Shown one piece after another: positions 54,749 to 63,199 of a stretch of 64,000 nt of DNA (position 1 is its first letter; every line of letters begins with the position of its first letter). A program made the position numbers and the translations under genes. The DNA comes from Streptomyces alboniger (GTDB lineage Bacteria > Actinomycetota > Actinomycetes > Streptomycetales > Streptomycetaceae): assembly GCF_008704395.1 (NCBI RefSeq), contig NZ_CP023695.1, forward strand, positions 2,170,001 through 2,234,000, read 5' to 3'. The notes beneath the pieces were generated by a model. The model was not told the DNA's origin, did no database searches, and worked only from the letters and a program-made list of their open reading frames with translations.

Positions 54749-55615
54749 ATGGGTGAGACGATCGTGACGACACTTGAGGGCCGGCAGGCCCCCGCTGATT
54801 CACCCATCGCGGACGAGGAGCATGTCCGCAATGGGCGCAATCCGCTGCGTCGTCTGCGCGTTCCCCGCCGTCCGCGGCTGTGGTTCGAGATCCTCCTGAT
54901 CGCGGTCAGTTACTGGACGTACTCGCTGATCCGCAACGCCGTGCCGGAGCAGAAGGCGCAGGCCCTGCGCAACGCCGACTGGATCTGGCGCGTCGAGCAG
55001 GACCTCGGGGTCGCCGTCGAGAAGAGCGTCAACCACGCCGTGGACTCGGTGACATGGCTCATCGTCGGCATGAACTACTACTACGCGACGCTGCACTTCG
55101 TGGTGACGCTCGGTGTCCTCGTCTGGCTGTTCCGGTGGCATCCGGGGCGGTACGCGGCCACGCGCCTCGTCCTCTTCGCGACGACCGCGGTGGCCCTGGT
55201 CGGCTACTACCTGTATCCACTGGCGCCGCCCCGCCTGATGAACGGCACGACCTTCATCGACACGGTCCTGGTCCACCACACGTGGGGTTCGATGGCCTCC
55301 GGTGACCTGAAGAACATGTCGAACCAGTACGCGGCGATGCCGTCGATGCACATCGGCTGGTCCCTGTGGTGCGGCCTGACGATCTTCGCCCTGGCCTCGG
55401 TGCCGTGGGCGAAGGTGCTCGGTCTGCTCTACCCCGTGACGACACTCGTGGTGATCGTCGCGACGGCCAACCACTTCTGGCTGGACGCGGTCGGCGGCAT
55501 GATCTGCCTGGCCTTCGGCTTCGCGGTGGCCCGGCTCTGGTACGGGGCGCAGCCGTACGCGCTGCCGCGCGAGGTGGCGACGGCCCGCAGGACTCCCGGG
55601 GCCTACGCCCCGTAG
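54749..55615 (+). CDS. PAP2-family membrane phosphatase
   Basis: A 288-residue membrane protein with about six helices. Catalytic motifs: AAMPSMHIGWSLW (the PSMH motif) and ATANHFWLDAVGGM (H-x3-D). The family includes lipid phosphatases and inositol-phosphate transferases (Aur1-like) in actinobacteria. The ATG at 54749 (MGETIVTTLEG) is preferred to GTG 54743. Its last 13 bases overlap the end of glnE on the other strand. Substrate unknown; a phospholipid or polyprenyl phosphate is likely. Confidence 0.88.
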   Translation: MGETIVTTLEGRQAPADSPIADEEHVRNGRNPLRRLRVPRRPRLWFEILLIAVSYWTYSLIRNAVPEQKAQALRNADWIWRVEQDLGVAVEKSVNHAVDSVTWLIVGMNYYYATLHFVVTLGVLVWLFRWHPGRYAATRLVLFATTAVALVGYYLYPLAPPRLMNGTTFIDTVLVHHTWGSMASGDLKNMSNQYAAMPSMHIGWSLWCGLTIFALASVPWAKVLGLLYPVTTLVVIVATANHFWLDAVGGMICLAFGFAVARLWYGAQPYALPREVATARRTPGAYAP

Positions 55616-58605
55616 AACCGCTCCTCCACCACCGCCCGCGCCCTGCGCGTGATCCGCCGGTAGTCGTCCAGCATGTCGCCGACGTGCCCCGCGTCGTAGC
55701 CCAGGTACCGCCCCACCGCGGCCAGCTCCCGTCCCCCGGAGGGGAACGTGTCGCCCGCCCGGCCGCGTACCAGCATCACCGCGTTGCGCACGCGCGTCGC
55801 GAGGACCCACGCCTCGTCGAGGATCGCCGCGTCCTGGGTCGGGACCAGGCCCGCCGCGCAGGCCGCCGCGAGGGCCTCGCGGGTGCGGGTCGTGCGCAGG
55901 CCCGGTTCGGCCCAGCCGTGCTCCAGCTGGAGGAGCTGAACGGTCCACTCGACGTCGGAGAGGCCGCCCCGGCCCAGCTTGGCGTGCAGGGTGGGGTCGG
56001 CGCCGCGCGGCATCCGCTCCGCCTCCATACGGGCCTTGAGGCGGCGGATCTCGCGGATCGCGTCGTCGCCGAGGCCCTCGGCGGGGTAGCGCAGGGGGTC
56101 CACCAGGTCGATGAAGGCGCGGCCCAGTTCCTCGTCGCCCGCGACCGGCTCGGCGCGCAGCAGCGCCTGGGACTCCCAGACCAGGGACCAGCGGCGGTAG
56201 TAGGCCTCGTACGACCCGAGGGTGCGCACCAGCGGGCCGCTCCTGCCCTCCGGGCGCAGGTCCGCGTCGATGGCCAGCGGCGGGTCGGCGGAGGGGAGTT
56301 GGAGGAGGCGCCGCATCTCCGCGACCACCTTCGCCGCGGCCTTCGCCGCCTCCTGCTCGTCGGCGCCCTCGCGGGGCTCGTGGACGAACAGGACGTCCGC
56401 GTCCGAGCCGTAGGCCAGCTCGTGGCCGCCGAAACGGCCCATGCCGATCACGGCGAAGCGGGTCGGGAGCGTGTCGCCCCAGCCGTCGCGGACGACCGCG
56501 CGCAGGGTGCCCGCGATCGTGGCGGCGGTGAGGTCGGAGATCGCGTCGCCCACCCGGTCCACCAGCGCGCCCGGGTCGGCCTCGGCGGGGCTGTCCTCCG
56601 TGCCGTACGAGCCGATGATGTCCCCGGCGGCGGTGCGGAACAGTTCCCGGCGGCGCACGCCGCGCGCCGCCGTCACCGCCTGTTCGGCGCCGTCCGCGCG
56701 GCGCACCGCCGCGAGGATCTCCTGCTCCAGGTGGGCGCGGCCGCGCGGCACCAGACCCCGCTCGTCGCCGAGCAGGGCGACCGCCTCGGGGGCGCGCAGG
56801 AGGAGGTCGGGGGCGAGCCGGCCGGCGGAGAGGACGCGGGCGAGGTTCTCGGCCGCGGCTCCCTCGTCGCGCAGCAGCCGCAGGTACCAGGGGGTCTTGC
56901 CGAGCGCGTCGGAGACCTTGCGGAAGTTCAGCAGGCCCGCGTCGGGGTCCGCGGAGTCCGCGAACCAGCCGAGCAGGACGGGCAGCAGCGTGCGCTGGAT
57001 GGCCGCCTTGCGGGAGACCCCGGACGCCAGCGCCTCCAGGTGCCTGAGCGCGGCGCTCGGGTCCGCGTAGCCGAGCGCGATGAGCCGCTCGCGGGCCGCC
57101 TCCGTACTCAACCGTGCCTCACCCGGGGCGAGTTGGGCGACGGCGTCGAGCAGCGGCCGGTAGAACAGCTTCTCGTGCAGTCGGCGCACGACGGACGTGT
57201 GCCGCTTCCAGGCGCGGCTCAGTTCGGTGATCGGCTCCGTGCGCATGCCCAGGGAGCGGCCGATGCGGCGCAGGTCCGCGTCGTCCTCGGGCACCAGGTG
57301 GGTGCGGCGCAGCTTGTACAGCTGGATGCGGTGTTCCAGGGAGCGCAGGAAGCGGTACGCGTCATCGAGCTGGGCCGCGTCCACCCGGCCCACGTAGCCG
57401 CCGGCGCCGAGCGCGTGCAGGGCGGCGAGGGTCGAGCCGCTGCGGATCGAGGCGTCACTGCGGCCGTGCACCAGCTGAAGCATCTGGACGGCGAACTCGA
57501 CGTCCCGGAGCCCGCCGGGGCCGAGCTTCAGCTCCCGGTCGACCTCCCCCGCCGGGATGTTCTCGACGACCCTGCGGCGCATCTTCTGCACGTCGGGCAC
57601 GAAGTTCTCGCGCTCGGCGGCGTGCCAGACCAGGGGCGCGAGCGTGGTGACGTACTCCTCGCCGAGCGCGAGGTCCCCCGCGACCGGGCGGGCCTTGAGC
57701 AGAGCCTGGAACTCCCAGGTCTTCGCCCAGCGCTGGTAGTACGCGAGGTGGCTGGAGAGGGTCCGCACCAGCGGGCCGTTCCTGCCCTCGGGGCGGAGGT
57801 TGGCGTCGACGGGCCAGATGGTGCCCTCGATGTTCGTCTCGGAACAGATCCGCATCATGTGCGAGGCGAGCCGGGTCGCGGCGCGCAGCGCCTTGTCCTC
57901 GTCGGCGGCGTCGGTGCCTTCGGCGGGCTCGGCGACGAAGATGACGTCGACGTCGGAGACGTAGTTCAGCTCGTGGCCGCCGCACTTGCCCATCGCGATG
58001 ACCGCGAGCCTGCACCGGGCGGCGTCGCCGGGGGCCTCGGCGCGGGCCATGGCGAGGGCCGCGCGCAGCGTCGCCGTCGCGAGGTCCGCCAGCTCGGCCG
58101 CGGCCTCGGCGACGTCGGTGGTGCCGCACACGTCACGCGCGGCGATGGCCAGCAGGCAGCGGCGGTAGGCGACGCGCAGCGAGACGGGGTCGGTGGCGTT
58201 GGCCAGGCCGCGCTCGAAGTCCGCCACGCCGGGGTGCAGGTCGGCCGACTCGTACGTGGCGAGGGCCCGCCAGTCGCGGGGGTGCCGGGCGAGGTGGTCG
58301 GCGAGCGCCTCGGACGCGCCCATCACCCCGAGCAGGCGGTCGCGCAGCGGCTTGGCGGTGACGAGGGTGTCCAGCAGTTCGCGCCGGCCGTTCTCGTCCT
58401 CCTGCGCCTCCACGAGGCGTACGAGGCCGAGGAGTGCGAGATCGGGGTCGGCGGTGGCGCCCAGCGCGTCCAGGAGCAGCGGGTCGGAGCGGACGGCGCT
58501 CAGCTCCGGGGCGTCGAGGAGGCGCTCGGCGGCGGACGGGTCGGTGAAACCGTGCCGCAGCAGCCGCGTGAAGGTACTGCTCCTACGCCCTTGCGGCACC
58601 GTCAT
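55603..58605 (-). CDS. glnE: Glutamine synthetase adenylyltransferase / deadenylylase
   Basis: A 1000-residue two-headed enzyme. The N-terminal half (deadenylylase-type) has MGKCGGHELNYVSDVDVIFV with Asp218/Asp220. The C-terminal half (adenylylase-type) has MGRFGGHELAYGSDADVLFV with Asp735/Asp737. GlnD_UR_UTase-like helices separate them. It attaches AMP to Tyr398 of GlnA. ATG 58605 (MTVPQGRRSSTFTRLLRHGF) is preferred; an upstream ATG at 58629 would add eight residues. It is divergent from the VOC gene. The 3' end overlaps the PAP2 gene by 13 bp. Confidence 0.96.
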   Translation of the reverse strand: MTVPQGRRSSTFTRLLRHGFTDPSAAERLLDAPELSAVRSDPLLLDALGATADPDLALLGLVRLVEAQEDENGRRELLDTLVTAKPLRDRLLGVMGASEALADHLARHPRDWRALATYESADLHPGVADFERGLANATDPVSLRVAYRRCLLAIAARDVCGTTDVAEAAAELADLATATLRAALAMARAEAPGDAARCRLAVIAMGKCGGHELNYVSDVDVIFVAEPAEGTDAADEDKALRAATRLASHMMRICSETNIEGTIWPVDANLRPEGRNGPLVRTLSSHLAYYQRWAKTWEFQALLKARPVAGDLALGEEYVTTLAPLVWHAAERENFVPDVQKMRRRVVENIPAGEVDRELKLGPGGLRDVEFAVQMLQLVHGRSDASIRSGSTLAALHALGAGGYVGRVDAAQLDDAYRFLRSLEHRIQLYKLRRTHLVPEDDADLRRIGRSLGMRTEPITELSRAWKRHTSVVRRLHEKLFYRPLLDAVAQLAPGEARLSTEAARERLIALGYADPSAALRHLEALASGVSRKAAIQRTLLPVLLGWFADSADPDAGLLNFRKVSDALGKTPWYLRLLRDEGAAAENLARVLSAGRLAPDLLLRAPEAVALLGDERGLVPRGRAHLEQEILAAVRRADGAEQAVTAARGVRRRELFRTAAGDIIGSYGTEDSPAEADPGALVDRVGDAISDLTAATIAGTLRAVVRDGWGDTLPTRFAVIGMGRFGGHELAYGSDADVLFVHEPREGADEQEAAKAAAKVVAEMRRLLQLPSADPPLAIDADLRPEGRSGPLVRTLGSYEAYYRRWSLVWESQALLRAEPVAGDEELGRAFIDLVDPLRYPAEGLGDDAIREIRRLKARMEAERMPRGADPTLHAKLGRGGLSDVEWTVQLLQLEHGWAEPGLRTTRTREALAAACAAGLVPTQDAAILDEAWVLATRVRNAVMLVRGRAGDTFPSGGRELAAVGRYLGYDAGHVGDMLDDYRRITRRARAVVEERFYGA

Positions 58606-58703
58606 GGTCTCGCGCCTCCGTTCGATCACTCCTGGCCCGAGCCTACGGCCTCGCCGTCGCGTTCCGCCCGCGTGACCCCGCTCCAGCTGATGTACTGCGA
58701 GGC

Positions 58704-59141
58704 ATGGAATACACCCTCGAAGTGATCCCGCTGCCCGTGAGCGACATCGACAGATCGATGGAGTTCTACCGCGACAAGCTCGGGTTCCATGTCGACATCG
58801 ACACGGAGGTCATGCCTGGCATGCGCATCGTCCAGCTGACCCCGCCCGGGTCGGGCTGTTCCATCGCCCTTGGCGACGCCATCTGGGAGACGATGGTGGA
58901 CGGCCGGAGGCCGGCCCCCGGCTCCTACCAGGGCCTCCAGCTGTGCGTCGCCGACGCGAAGGCCGCGCATGCCGAGCTGGTGGCGCGCGGTCTCGACGTC
59001 ACCGAGCCGGTGCAGCACGCGCCGCAGGACGGTGGCACGTTCATGTACTTCAAGGACCCCGATGGGAACGGGTGGGCCATCCAGGAGTACCGGGTGCGGG
59101 CGTCCACGCCTTTGCGGGAGGCGATCGTCCGTGTCCTGTAA
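58704..59141 (+). CDS. VOC (glyoxalase-like) family protein
   Basis: A 145-residue protein with the betaalphabetabetabeta VOC fold twice: PLPVSDIDRSMEFYRDKLGF and, after the hinge, QLCVADAKAAHAELVARGLD, ending TFMYFKDPDGNGWAIQEYRV. The Glu before RVR and the His/Glu metal ligands look as in bleomycin-resistance or glyoxalase-like enzymes; substrate unknown. ATG 58704. The 98 bp before it are the divergent promoter region with glnE. A convergent terminator follows. Confidence 0.87.
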   Translation: MEYTLEVIPLPVSDIDRSMEFYRDKLGFHVDIDTEVMPGMRIVQLTPPGSGCSIALGDAIWETMVDGRRPAPGSYQGLQLCVADAKAAHAELVARGLDVTEPVQHAPQDGGTFMYFKDPDGNGWAIQEYRVRASTPLREAIVRVL

Positions 59142-59142
59142 G

Positions 59143-59170
59143 GGGCGCGGCCTATGACGCGGCCGCGCCC
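59143..59170. terminator. Bidirectional hairpin between VOC and HTH genes
   Basis: GGGCGCGGCC (59143-59152) pairs perfectly with GGCCGCGCCC (59161-59170), loop of 8. The right arm touches the stop codon of the HTH gene (59170-59172). Confidence 0.8.
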
Positions 59171-59937
59171 TATGTCCGGGTCGGGCGCGCGGCTTCCCCC
59201 GTGCGCTGCTTCCACGACCCCGCGAGGGCGGCGTGCGGGTAAGGGAGAAATCGGGGATGCGTGACGGAGCCGCCCATGGAGCTGGACGCGTTCTTGTCCC
59301 GGGCACGTCGGCGGCTGGGCGCCGACGCTTCGTGCAGGCGCGCCAGACGGGTTCCTTGGCGTTCCACGTCCAGACGTCGCCGGGCGCGACGCCAGGCACC
59401 GCGCCAGCGCTCCACCTCGACGCCGTCGGTCACATCGCATACCCGCAGAAACGCCATGAGCTGCGCGAGGTCGAGCATGGACCTGCCCGCCAGCATCCGC
59501 AGGACCGTGCTGTGCGGCAGCTCTCCGTGCTGACCGGCCCGGCGTTCCATCTCGTCGACGGGGATCGCCCCGGCCTTGTAGTAGAGCTCCTGGAGCGCGT
59601 GGTTCAAGCCGTCACGGTCGTACACCCGGTCAGGCCTCGGCACACCCGCCCCCGGATTCCTCCGCCGATGCTCGGCGTAGCGAGCGGCCTGCCACAGCCG
59701 CCGCGCCTCACCGGCCGGCGCCCCGCAGGCCCGGGCGTACGCCTCCACGACCAGGAGACGGGGAATCCGATGCCCGCTCGCGGCCCGGGAGAAGGTGGGG
59801 GCGGAGAAGGCGTGCCCGGACCTCTTCACCATGTCCCGGTGGGTCAGGCCTGCCGTTCGGCGTAGTGTACGCAGCCACTGCGCAAGCCGCTCCAGGTCCG
59901 GGTCGGAGCTGGGGATCGGCCGCTCTGGACGTGCCAT
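59170..59937 (-). CDS. XRE-type helix-turn-helix protein
   Basis: A 255-residue DNA-binding-like protein. The N-terminal XRE helix-turn-helix is LRRTAGLTHRDMVKRSGHAF followed by SAPTFSRAASGHRIP. A second, weaker XRE-like stretch lies near residues 115-165 (HALQELYYKAGAIP, then PHSTVLRMLAG). The C-terminus (KQRTGEAARP) is basic. No DUF397 partner or WhiJ-type ligand domain is seen nearby. A tiny membrane protein gene lies 12 bp upstream, so the two form an operon. Role unknown; a link to development is conceivable in this genus. Confidence 0.82.
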   Translation of the reverse strand: MARPERPIPSSDPDLERLAQWLRTLRRTAGLTHRDMVKRSGHAFSAPTFSRAASGHRIPRLLVVEAYARACGAPAGEARRLWQAARYAEHRRRNPGAGVPRPDRVYDRDGLNHALQELYYKAGAIPVDEMERRAGQHGELPHSTVLRMLAGRSMLDLAQLMAFLRVCDVTDGVEVERWRGAWRRARRRLDVERQGTRLARLHEASAPSRRRARDKNASSSMGGSVTHPRFLPYPHAALAGSWKQRTGEAARPTRT

Positions 59938-59949
59938 GACCGGCCTCGG

Positions 59950-60165
59950 TCACAGTCCATCGGCCGCGCTCGGAGCGCGGCGGGCCAGCTGGGCGCCGAT
60001 GAGACCGCAGGTCGCCAGGACCTCGGCCACGACGACGACGGGCATGTCGGTGAGCGCCAGCGCGGCGCCCAGCAGCAGGACCACGATGACGATGACGGTC
60101 CGGTGGCCGTCCGGGCGGGCGGGGGGCTGGGTTGCGACGCAGGCCGGATGCCTTGGCGAGTGCAT
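59950..60165 (-). CDS. Small membrane protein
   Basis: A 71-residue protein with a basic head (MHSPRHPACVATQPPARPDG) and two short hydrophobic stretches (RTVIVIVVLLLGAALALTD and MPVVVVAEVLATCGLIG). The ATG at 60165 follows GAGGT by 5 bases. It ends 12 bases before the HTH gene start. Unknown function; it could anchor or gate the HTH protein, as in some membrane-linked regulators. Confidence 0.7.
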   Translation of the reverse strand: MHSPRHPACVATQPPARPDGHRTVIVIVVLLLGAALALTDMPVVVVAEVLATCGLIGAQLARRAPSAADGL

Positions 60166-60408
60166 GAGGTACCTCTGGTTCTCGACGGTCCAACTGGGCG
60201 CCGGGAGGCGTCCGTTGCCCATGGTGGCACCAGATCCCGAGGCCCTCGCGGCGTTGATGCACCGCCGCCCCACTCGCACCGCTCCCCCGCGCTTCAGCCG
60301 CGCTCGACGCCGCTCACCGGCACGGTTCTACCTGCACGGACGGAGCGCGCCCGAACATGCGTACCGTTCGGCGGAGCCGGTTGATGCAGCCACAACCCTC
60401 GTGACCAG

Positions 60409-60440
60409 AAAAATTGGTACTCCCCGGGGACACCGGGGAG
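60409..60440 (-). terminator. Rho-independent terminator after glnA2
   Basis: On the minus strand CTCCCCGG (60440-60433) and its complement (60427-60420) form an 8-bp stem with a 5-base loop. Seven bases later comes TTTTT (60413-60409). It lies a few bases past the glnA2 stop. The rest of the 280-bp gap up to 60166 holds no gene that I can support. Confidence 0.8.
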
Positions 60441-60445
60441 CCGCC

Positions 60446-61807
60446 TCACAGCACCGGCAGGTTCTTCCGCAGCTCGAAGGCCGTGACCTCGGAGCGGTAC
60501 TCCTCCCACTCCTGCTTCTTGTTGCGGAGGAAGAAGTCGTACACGTGCTCGCCGAGCGTCTCGGCGACCAGTTCCGACTTCTCCATCAGTGCGATCGCCT
60601 CGCCGAGGTTCTGCGGCAGCGGCTCGATGCCCATCGCGCGCCGCTCGGCGTCGGAGAGGGCCCACACGTCGTCGTCGGCGCCCGGCGGAAGCTCGTATCC
60701 CTCCTCGATGCCCTTGAGGCCGGCCGCGAGCAGTACCGCGTACGTCAGGTACGGGTTCGCGCCCGAGTCGATCGAGCGGACCTCGACGCGCGCCGAGCCC
60801 GTCTTGCCCGGCTTGTACATCGGCACGCGGATCAGGGCCGAGCGGTTGTTGTGGCCCCAGCAGATGTACGAGGGTGCCTCGCCGCCCGCGCCCGCCGTGC
60901 GCTCGGAGCCGCCCCAGATGCGCTTGTAGGAGTTCACCCACTGGTTGGTGACCGCCGAGATCTCCGCGGCGTGCCGCAGAAGGCCCGCGATGAAGGAGCG
61001 GCCGACCTTGGAGAGCTGGTACTCGGCGCCCGACTCGTAGAACGCGTTGCGGTCGCCCTCGAAGAGGGAGAGGTGCGTGTGCATGCCCGAGCCGGGGTGC
61101 TCGGAGAAGGGCTTCGGCATGAAGGTGGCCTGGACGCCCTGTTCGAGCGCGACCTGCTTCATGACCAGGCGGAACGTCATGATGTTGTCGGCCGTGGAGA
61201 GCGCGTCCGCGTAGCGGAGGTCGATCTCCTGCTGGCCGGGGGCGCCCTCGTGGTGGCTGAACTCGACCGAGATGCCCATGGATTCGAGCATCGTGATGGC
61301 CTGGCGGCGGAAGTCCATGCCGACGTTCTGCGGGGTGTGGTCGAAGTAGCCGGAATTGTCGGCGGGCGTCGGCCGTGAGCCGTCGAGCGGCTTGTCCTTC
61401 AGGAGGAAGAACTCGATCTCGGGGTGGGTGTAGAAGGTGAAACCGAGGTCGGAGGTCTTGGCGAGGGCCCGCTTCAGGACGTAGCGGGGGTCGGCGAAGG
61501 ACGGGGAGCCGTCCGGCATCAGGATGTCGCAGAACATACGGGCGGTACCGGGGGCCTCCGCGCGCCAGGGCAGCACCTGGAACGTCGACGGGTCCGGCTT
61601 GGCGATCATGTCTGACTCGTACACCCGGGCGAATCCTTCGATCGCCGAGCCGTCGAAGCCGATGCCCTCGTCGAACGCCTGCTCCAGTTCGGCCGGGGCC
61701 ACGGCCACCGACTTCAGGAAGCCGAGGACGTCCGTGAACCACAGGCGTACGAACCGGATGTCGCGCTCCTCCAACGTACGGAGCACGAATTCCTGCTGCT
61801 TGTCCAT
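60446..61807 (-). CDS. glnA2: GlnA2, glutamine-synthetase-like ligase (probable gamma-glutamylpolyamine synthetase)
   Basis: A 453-residue GSI-fold ligase. Shared core: IGFDGSAIEGFARVYESDM, the metal site HPEIEFFLL, HPGSGMHTHLSLFEGD and NNRSALIRVPMYKPG. Where GlnA has the adenylylated Tyr in DKDLYEL, this protein has DDDVWALSDAERR with Trp, so GlnE should not modify it. S. coelicolor GlnA2 (SCO2241, in the same neighbourhood as I recall) is reported to glutamylate polyamines rather than make glutamine. The ATG at 61807 is clear. A strong terminator follows. Confidence 0.9.
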   Translation of the reverse strand: MDKQQEFVLRTLEERDIRFVRLWFTDVLGFLKSVAVAPAELEQAFDEGIGFDGSAIEGFARVYESDMIAKPDPSTFQVLPWRAEAPGTARMFCDILMPDGSPSFADPRYVLKRALAKTSDLGFTFYTHPEIEFFLLKDKPLDGSRPTPADNSGYFDHTPQNVGMDFRRQAITMLESMGISVEFSHHEGAPGQQEIDLRYADALSTADNIMTFRLVMKQVALEQGVQATFMPKPFSEHPGSGMHTHLSLFEGDRNAFYESGAEYQLSKVGRSFIAGLLRHAAEISAVTNQWVNSYKRIWGGSERTAGAGGEAPSYICWGHNNRSALIRVPMYKPGKTGSARVEVRSIDSGANPYLTYAVLLAAGLKGIEEGYELPPGADDDVWALSDAERRAMGIEPLPQNLGEAIALMEKSELVAETLGEHVYDFFLRNKKQEWEEYRSEVTAFELRKNLPVL

Positions 61808-61991
61808 CTTCCGCTTCCACCCATCCTTGCTGGTCAGGCCGCCTGCTCCCGCGCCACGGGACGGCTCGGGCACACGAGCATCCCATCACCCGGTTTCGAA
61901 CGCGTTGCGGACGGCGCGTGCCCCTCTGTGCCCATAGTGCCTGCTGATCGGCTCCTCTGTAACAGCGGGCCGCTCGCTCCGTGAGGAAGCT

Positions 61992-63041
61992 TCAGGCCAG
62001 GCGGGGCAGGTCCCGCGCGTGGAGGCGGCCGCACAGGGGCGCTCCGGACACGTACCGCTCGACCTCGGCGACCGCGTACTCCCCGAGCCGCCGCACCTCG
62101 CTCCCCTGCGCCCCCGCGATGTGCGGGGTGACCAGCACGTTGGGGAGGCCGAGGAGCGTATGCCCCGCCGGCAGCGGCTCGGGGTCCGTGACGTCCAGGA
62201 ACGCGTCGAGGCGGCCCGCCGCGCACTCCCGGGCCAGCGCCTCCGTGTCCACCAGCGCCCCCCGTGCCGTGTTGATGACGGCCCCGCCGTCCGGGATCAG
62301 CTTCAGCATGGCCTCGCCGAGGAGGCCGATCGTCTCCGGAAGTTGGGGCGCGTGGACGGTGACGATGCCGCTGCGCGCACACAGTTCGGGGAGGCCGACC
62401 GGTTCCGCGCCGAGCGCCCTCGCCCCGGCGGGCGTCACATAGGGGTCCGTGAGCAGCACCTCGTACCCCGCGTCGGACGCGCGGAGGGCCGCGATGACCC
62501 GTCGGCCGATGCGGGACGCCCCGATGACCCCGACGGTGCGCGCGTCGGCCCCGGTGCGCTCGGCGAACGGCGGCCACCCGGCCGCGTACCCGGCGGCCGT
62601 CCGCAGCGCCCCCTTCGCCGCGAACGTGATCGCCGCGACCGTGAACGCCACCACCGGTCCCGCGTTGGCGTCCGCCGCCGAGGAGACGACGATGTCCCGC
62701 TCCCACACCGCCTCGGTCACGAGCTGCTTGACCGAGCCCGCCGCGTGCACGACCGCCCGCAGGCGGGGTGCGAAGGCGAGGACTTCGGGTGTCAGCGGGG
62801 GGCACTCCCAGCCCGTGACCAGGATCTCCGTCCCGGCGAGTACCGCGCGGGACTCCGGGGTGGTGAGGGGGCCGGACAGGACCGTGGGCGCCAGACTCAC
62901 GCACGCGGTGAGCCGCTCGCGCAGATCCGGCACGAGGACCCGGTCCGCGACCTCGGCGCCCATCGCCAGGGCCGCGGCCGGCCGACCGCCGGCTCGCTCC
63001 GCCTGCTCGGCCCGTTCCGTCCGCTCCGCCTGCTCTGCCAC
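61992..63041 (-). CDS. D-2-hydroxyacid dehydrogenase (SerA-like)
   Basis: A 349-residue NAD-dependent dehydrogenase. Nucleotide motif: VGVIGASRIGRRVIAAL (GxSxxG variant in place of GxGxxG). Catalytic Arg is in INTARGALVDTEAL; Glu in DVTDPEPLPAGH and His in TPHIAGAQGSE complete the set. It lacks the ACT domain of SerA, so a role in serine synthesis is unlikely; sugar-acid or other 2-oxoacid metabolism fits better. GTG 63041 (VAEQAERTERAEQAERAG) has GAGGGA 9 bases upstream. It is divergent from the sugar permease gene across 158 bp, with shared repeats. Confidence 0.87.
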   Translation of the reverse strand: MAEQAERTERAEQAERAGGRPAAALAMGAEVADRVLVPDLRERLTACVSLAPTVLSGPLTTPESRAVLAGTEILVTGWECPPLTPEVLAFAPRLRAVVHAAGSVKQLVTEAVWERDIVVSSAADANAGPVVAFTVAAITFAAKGALRTAAGYAAGWPPFAERTGADARTVGVIGASRIGRRVIAALRASDAGYEVLLTDPYVTPAGARALGAEPVGLPELCARSGIVTVHAPQLPETIGLLGEAMLKLIPDGGAVINTARGALVDTEALARECAAGRLDAFLDVTDPEPLPAGHTLLGLPNVLVTPHIAGAQGSEVRRLGEYAVAEVERYVSGAPLCGRLHARDLPRLA

Positions 63042-63059
63042 GCGTGACCGTCCCTCGTA

Positions 63060-63160
63060 GAAACCGGTTACCCCCCAGCACCCGGAGGCTAGGACCAACT
63101 CGGGAAGAGGGTCAAGAGATCTCCTGGCAAAGGGGGTTGACCGAGCACAGTAACCGCTTT
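63060..63160. promoter_or_regulatory. GTAACCG repeats between dehydrogenase and sugar permease
   Basis: GTAACCGGTTTC on the minus strand (63071-63060) and GTAACCGCTTT on the plus strand (63150-63160) flank the divergent region. A third copy, CTGTAACCGCTTCC on the minus strand (centred on 63305-63314), lies inside the start of the permease gene. The ACCGGT centre is palindromic. This looks like operator sites of a LacI-type sugar regulator. Confidence 0.6.
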
Positions 63161-63199
63161 AGATTCCGGGCACCTTATTCCGACGACGGAGGGGTTGCC

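Noticed and set aside
55366..58725. Plus-strand open frame of more than 1100 codons across glnE
   Set aside because: It is antisense to glnE, which has clear catalytic motifs. Long antisense frames are expected at this GC content, and its product is low-complexity Arg/Gly/Val sequence.
59170..60165. WhiJ/AbaA-like developmental module
   Set aside because: Those systems pair an XRE protein with a small DUF397 protein; the partner here is a membrane protein with no DUF397 features.
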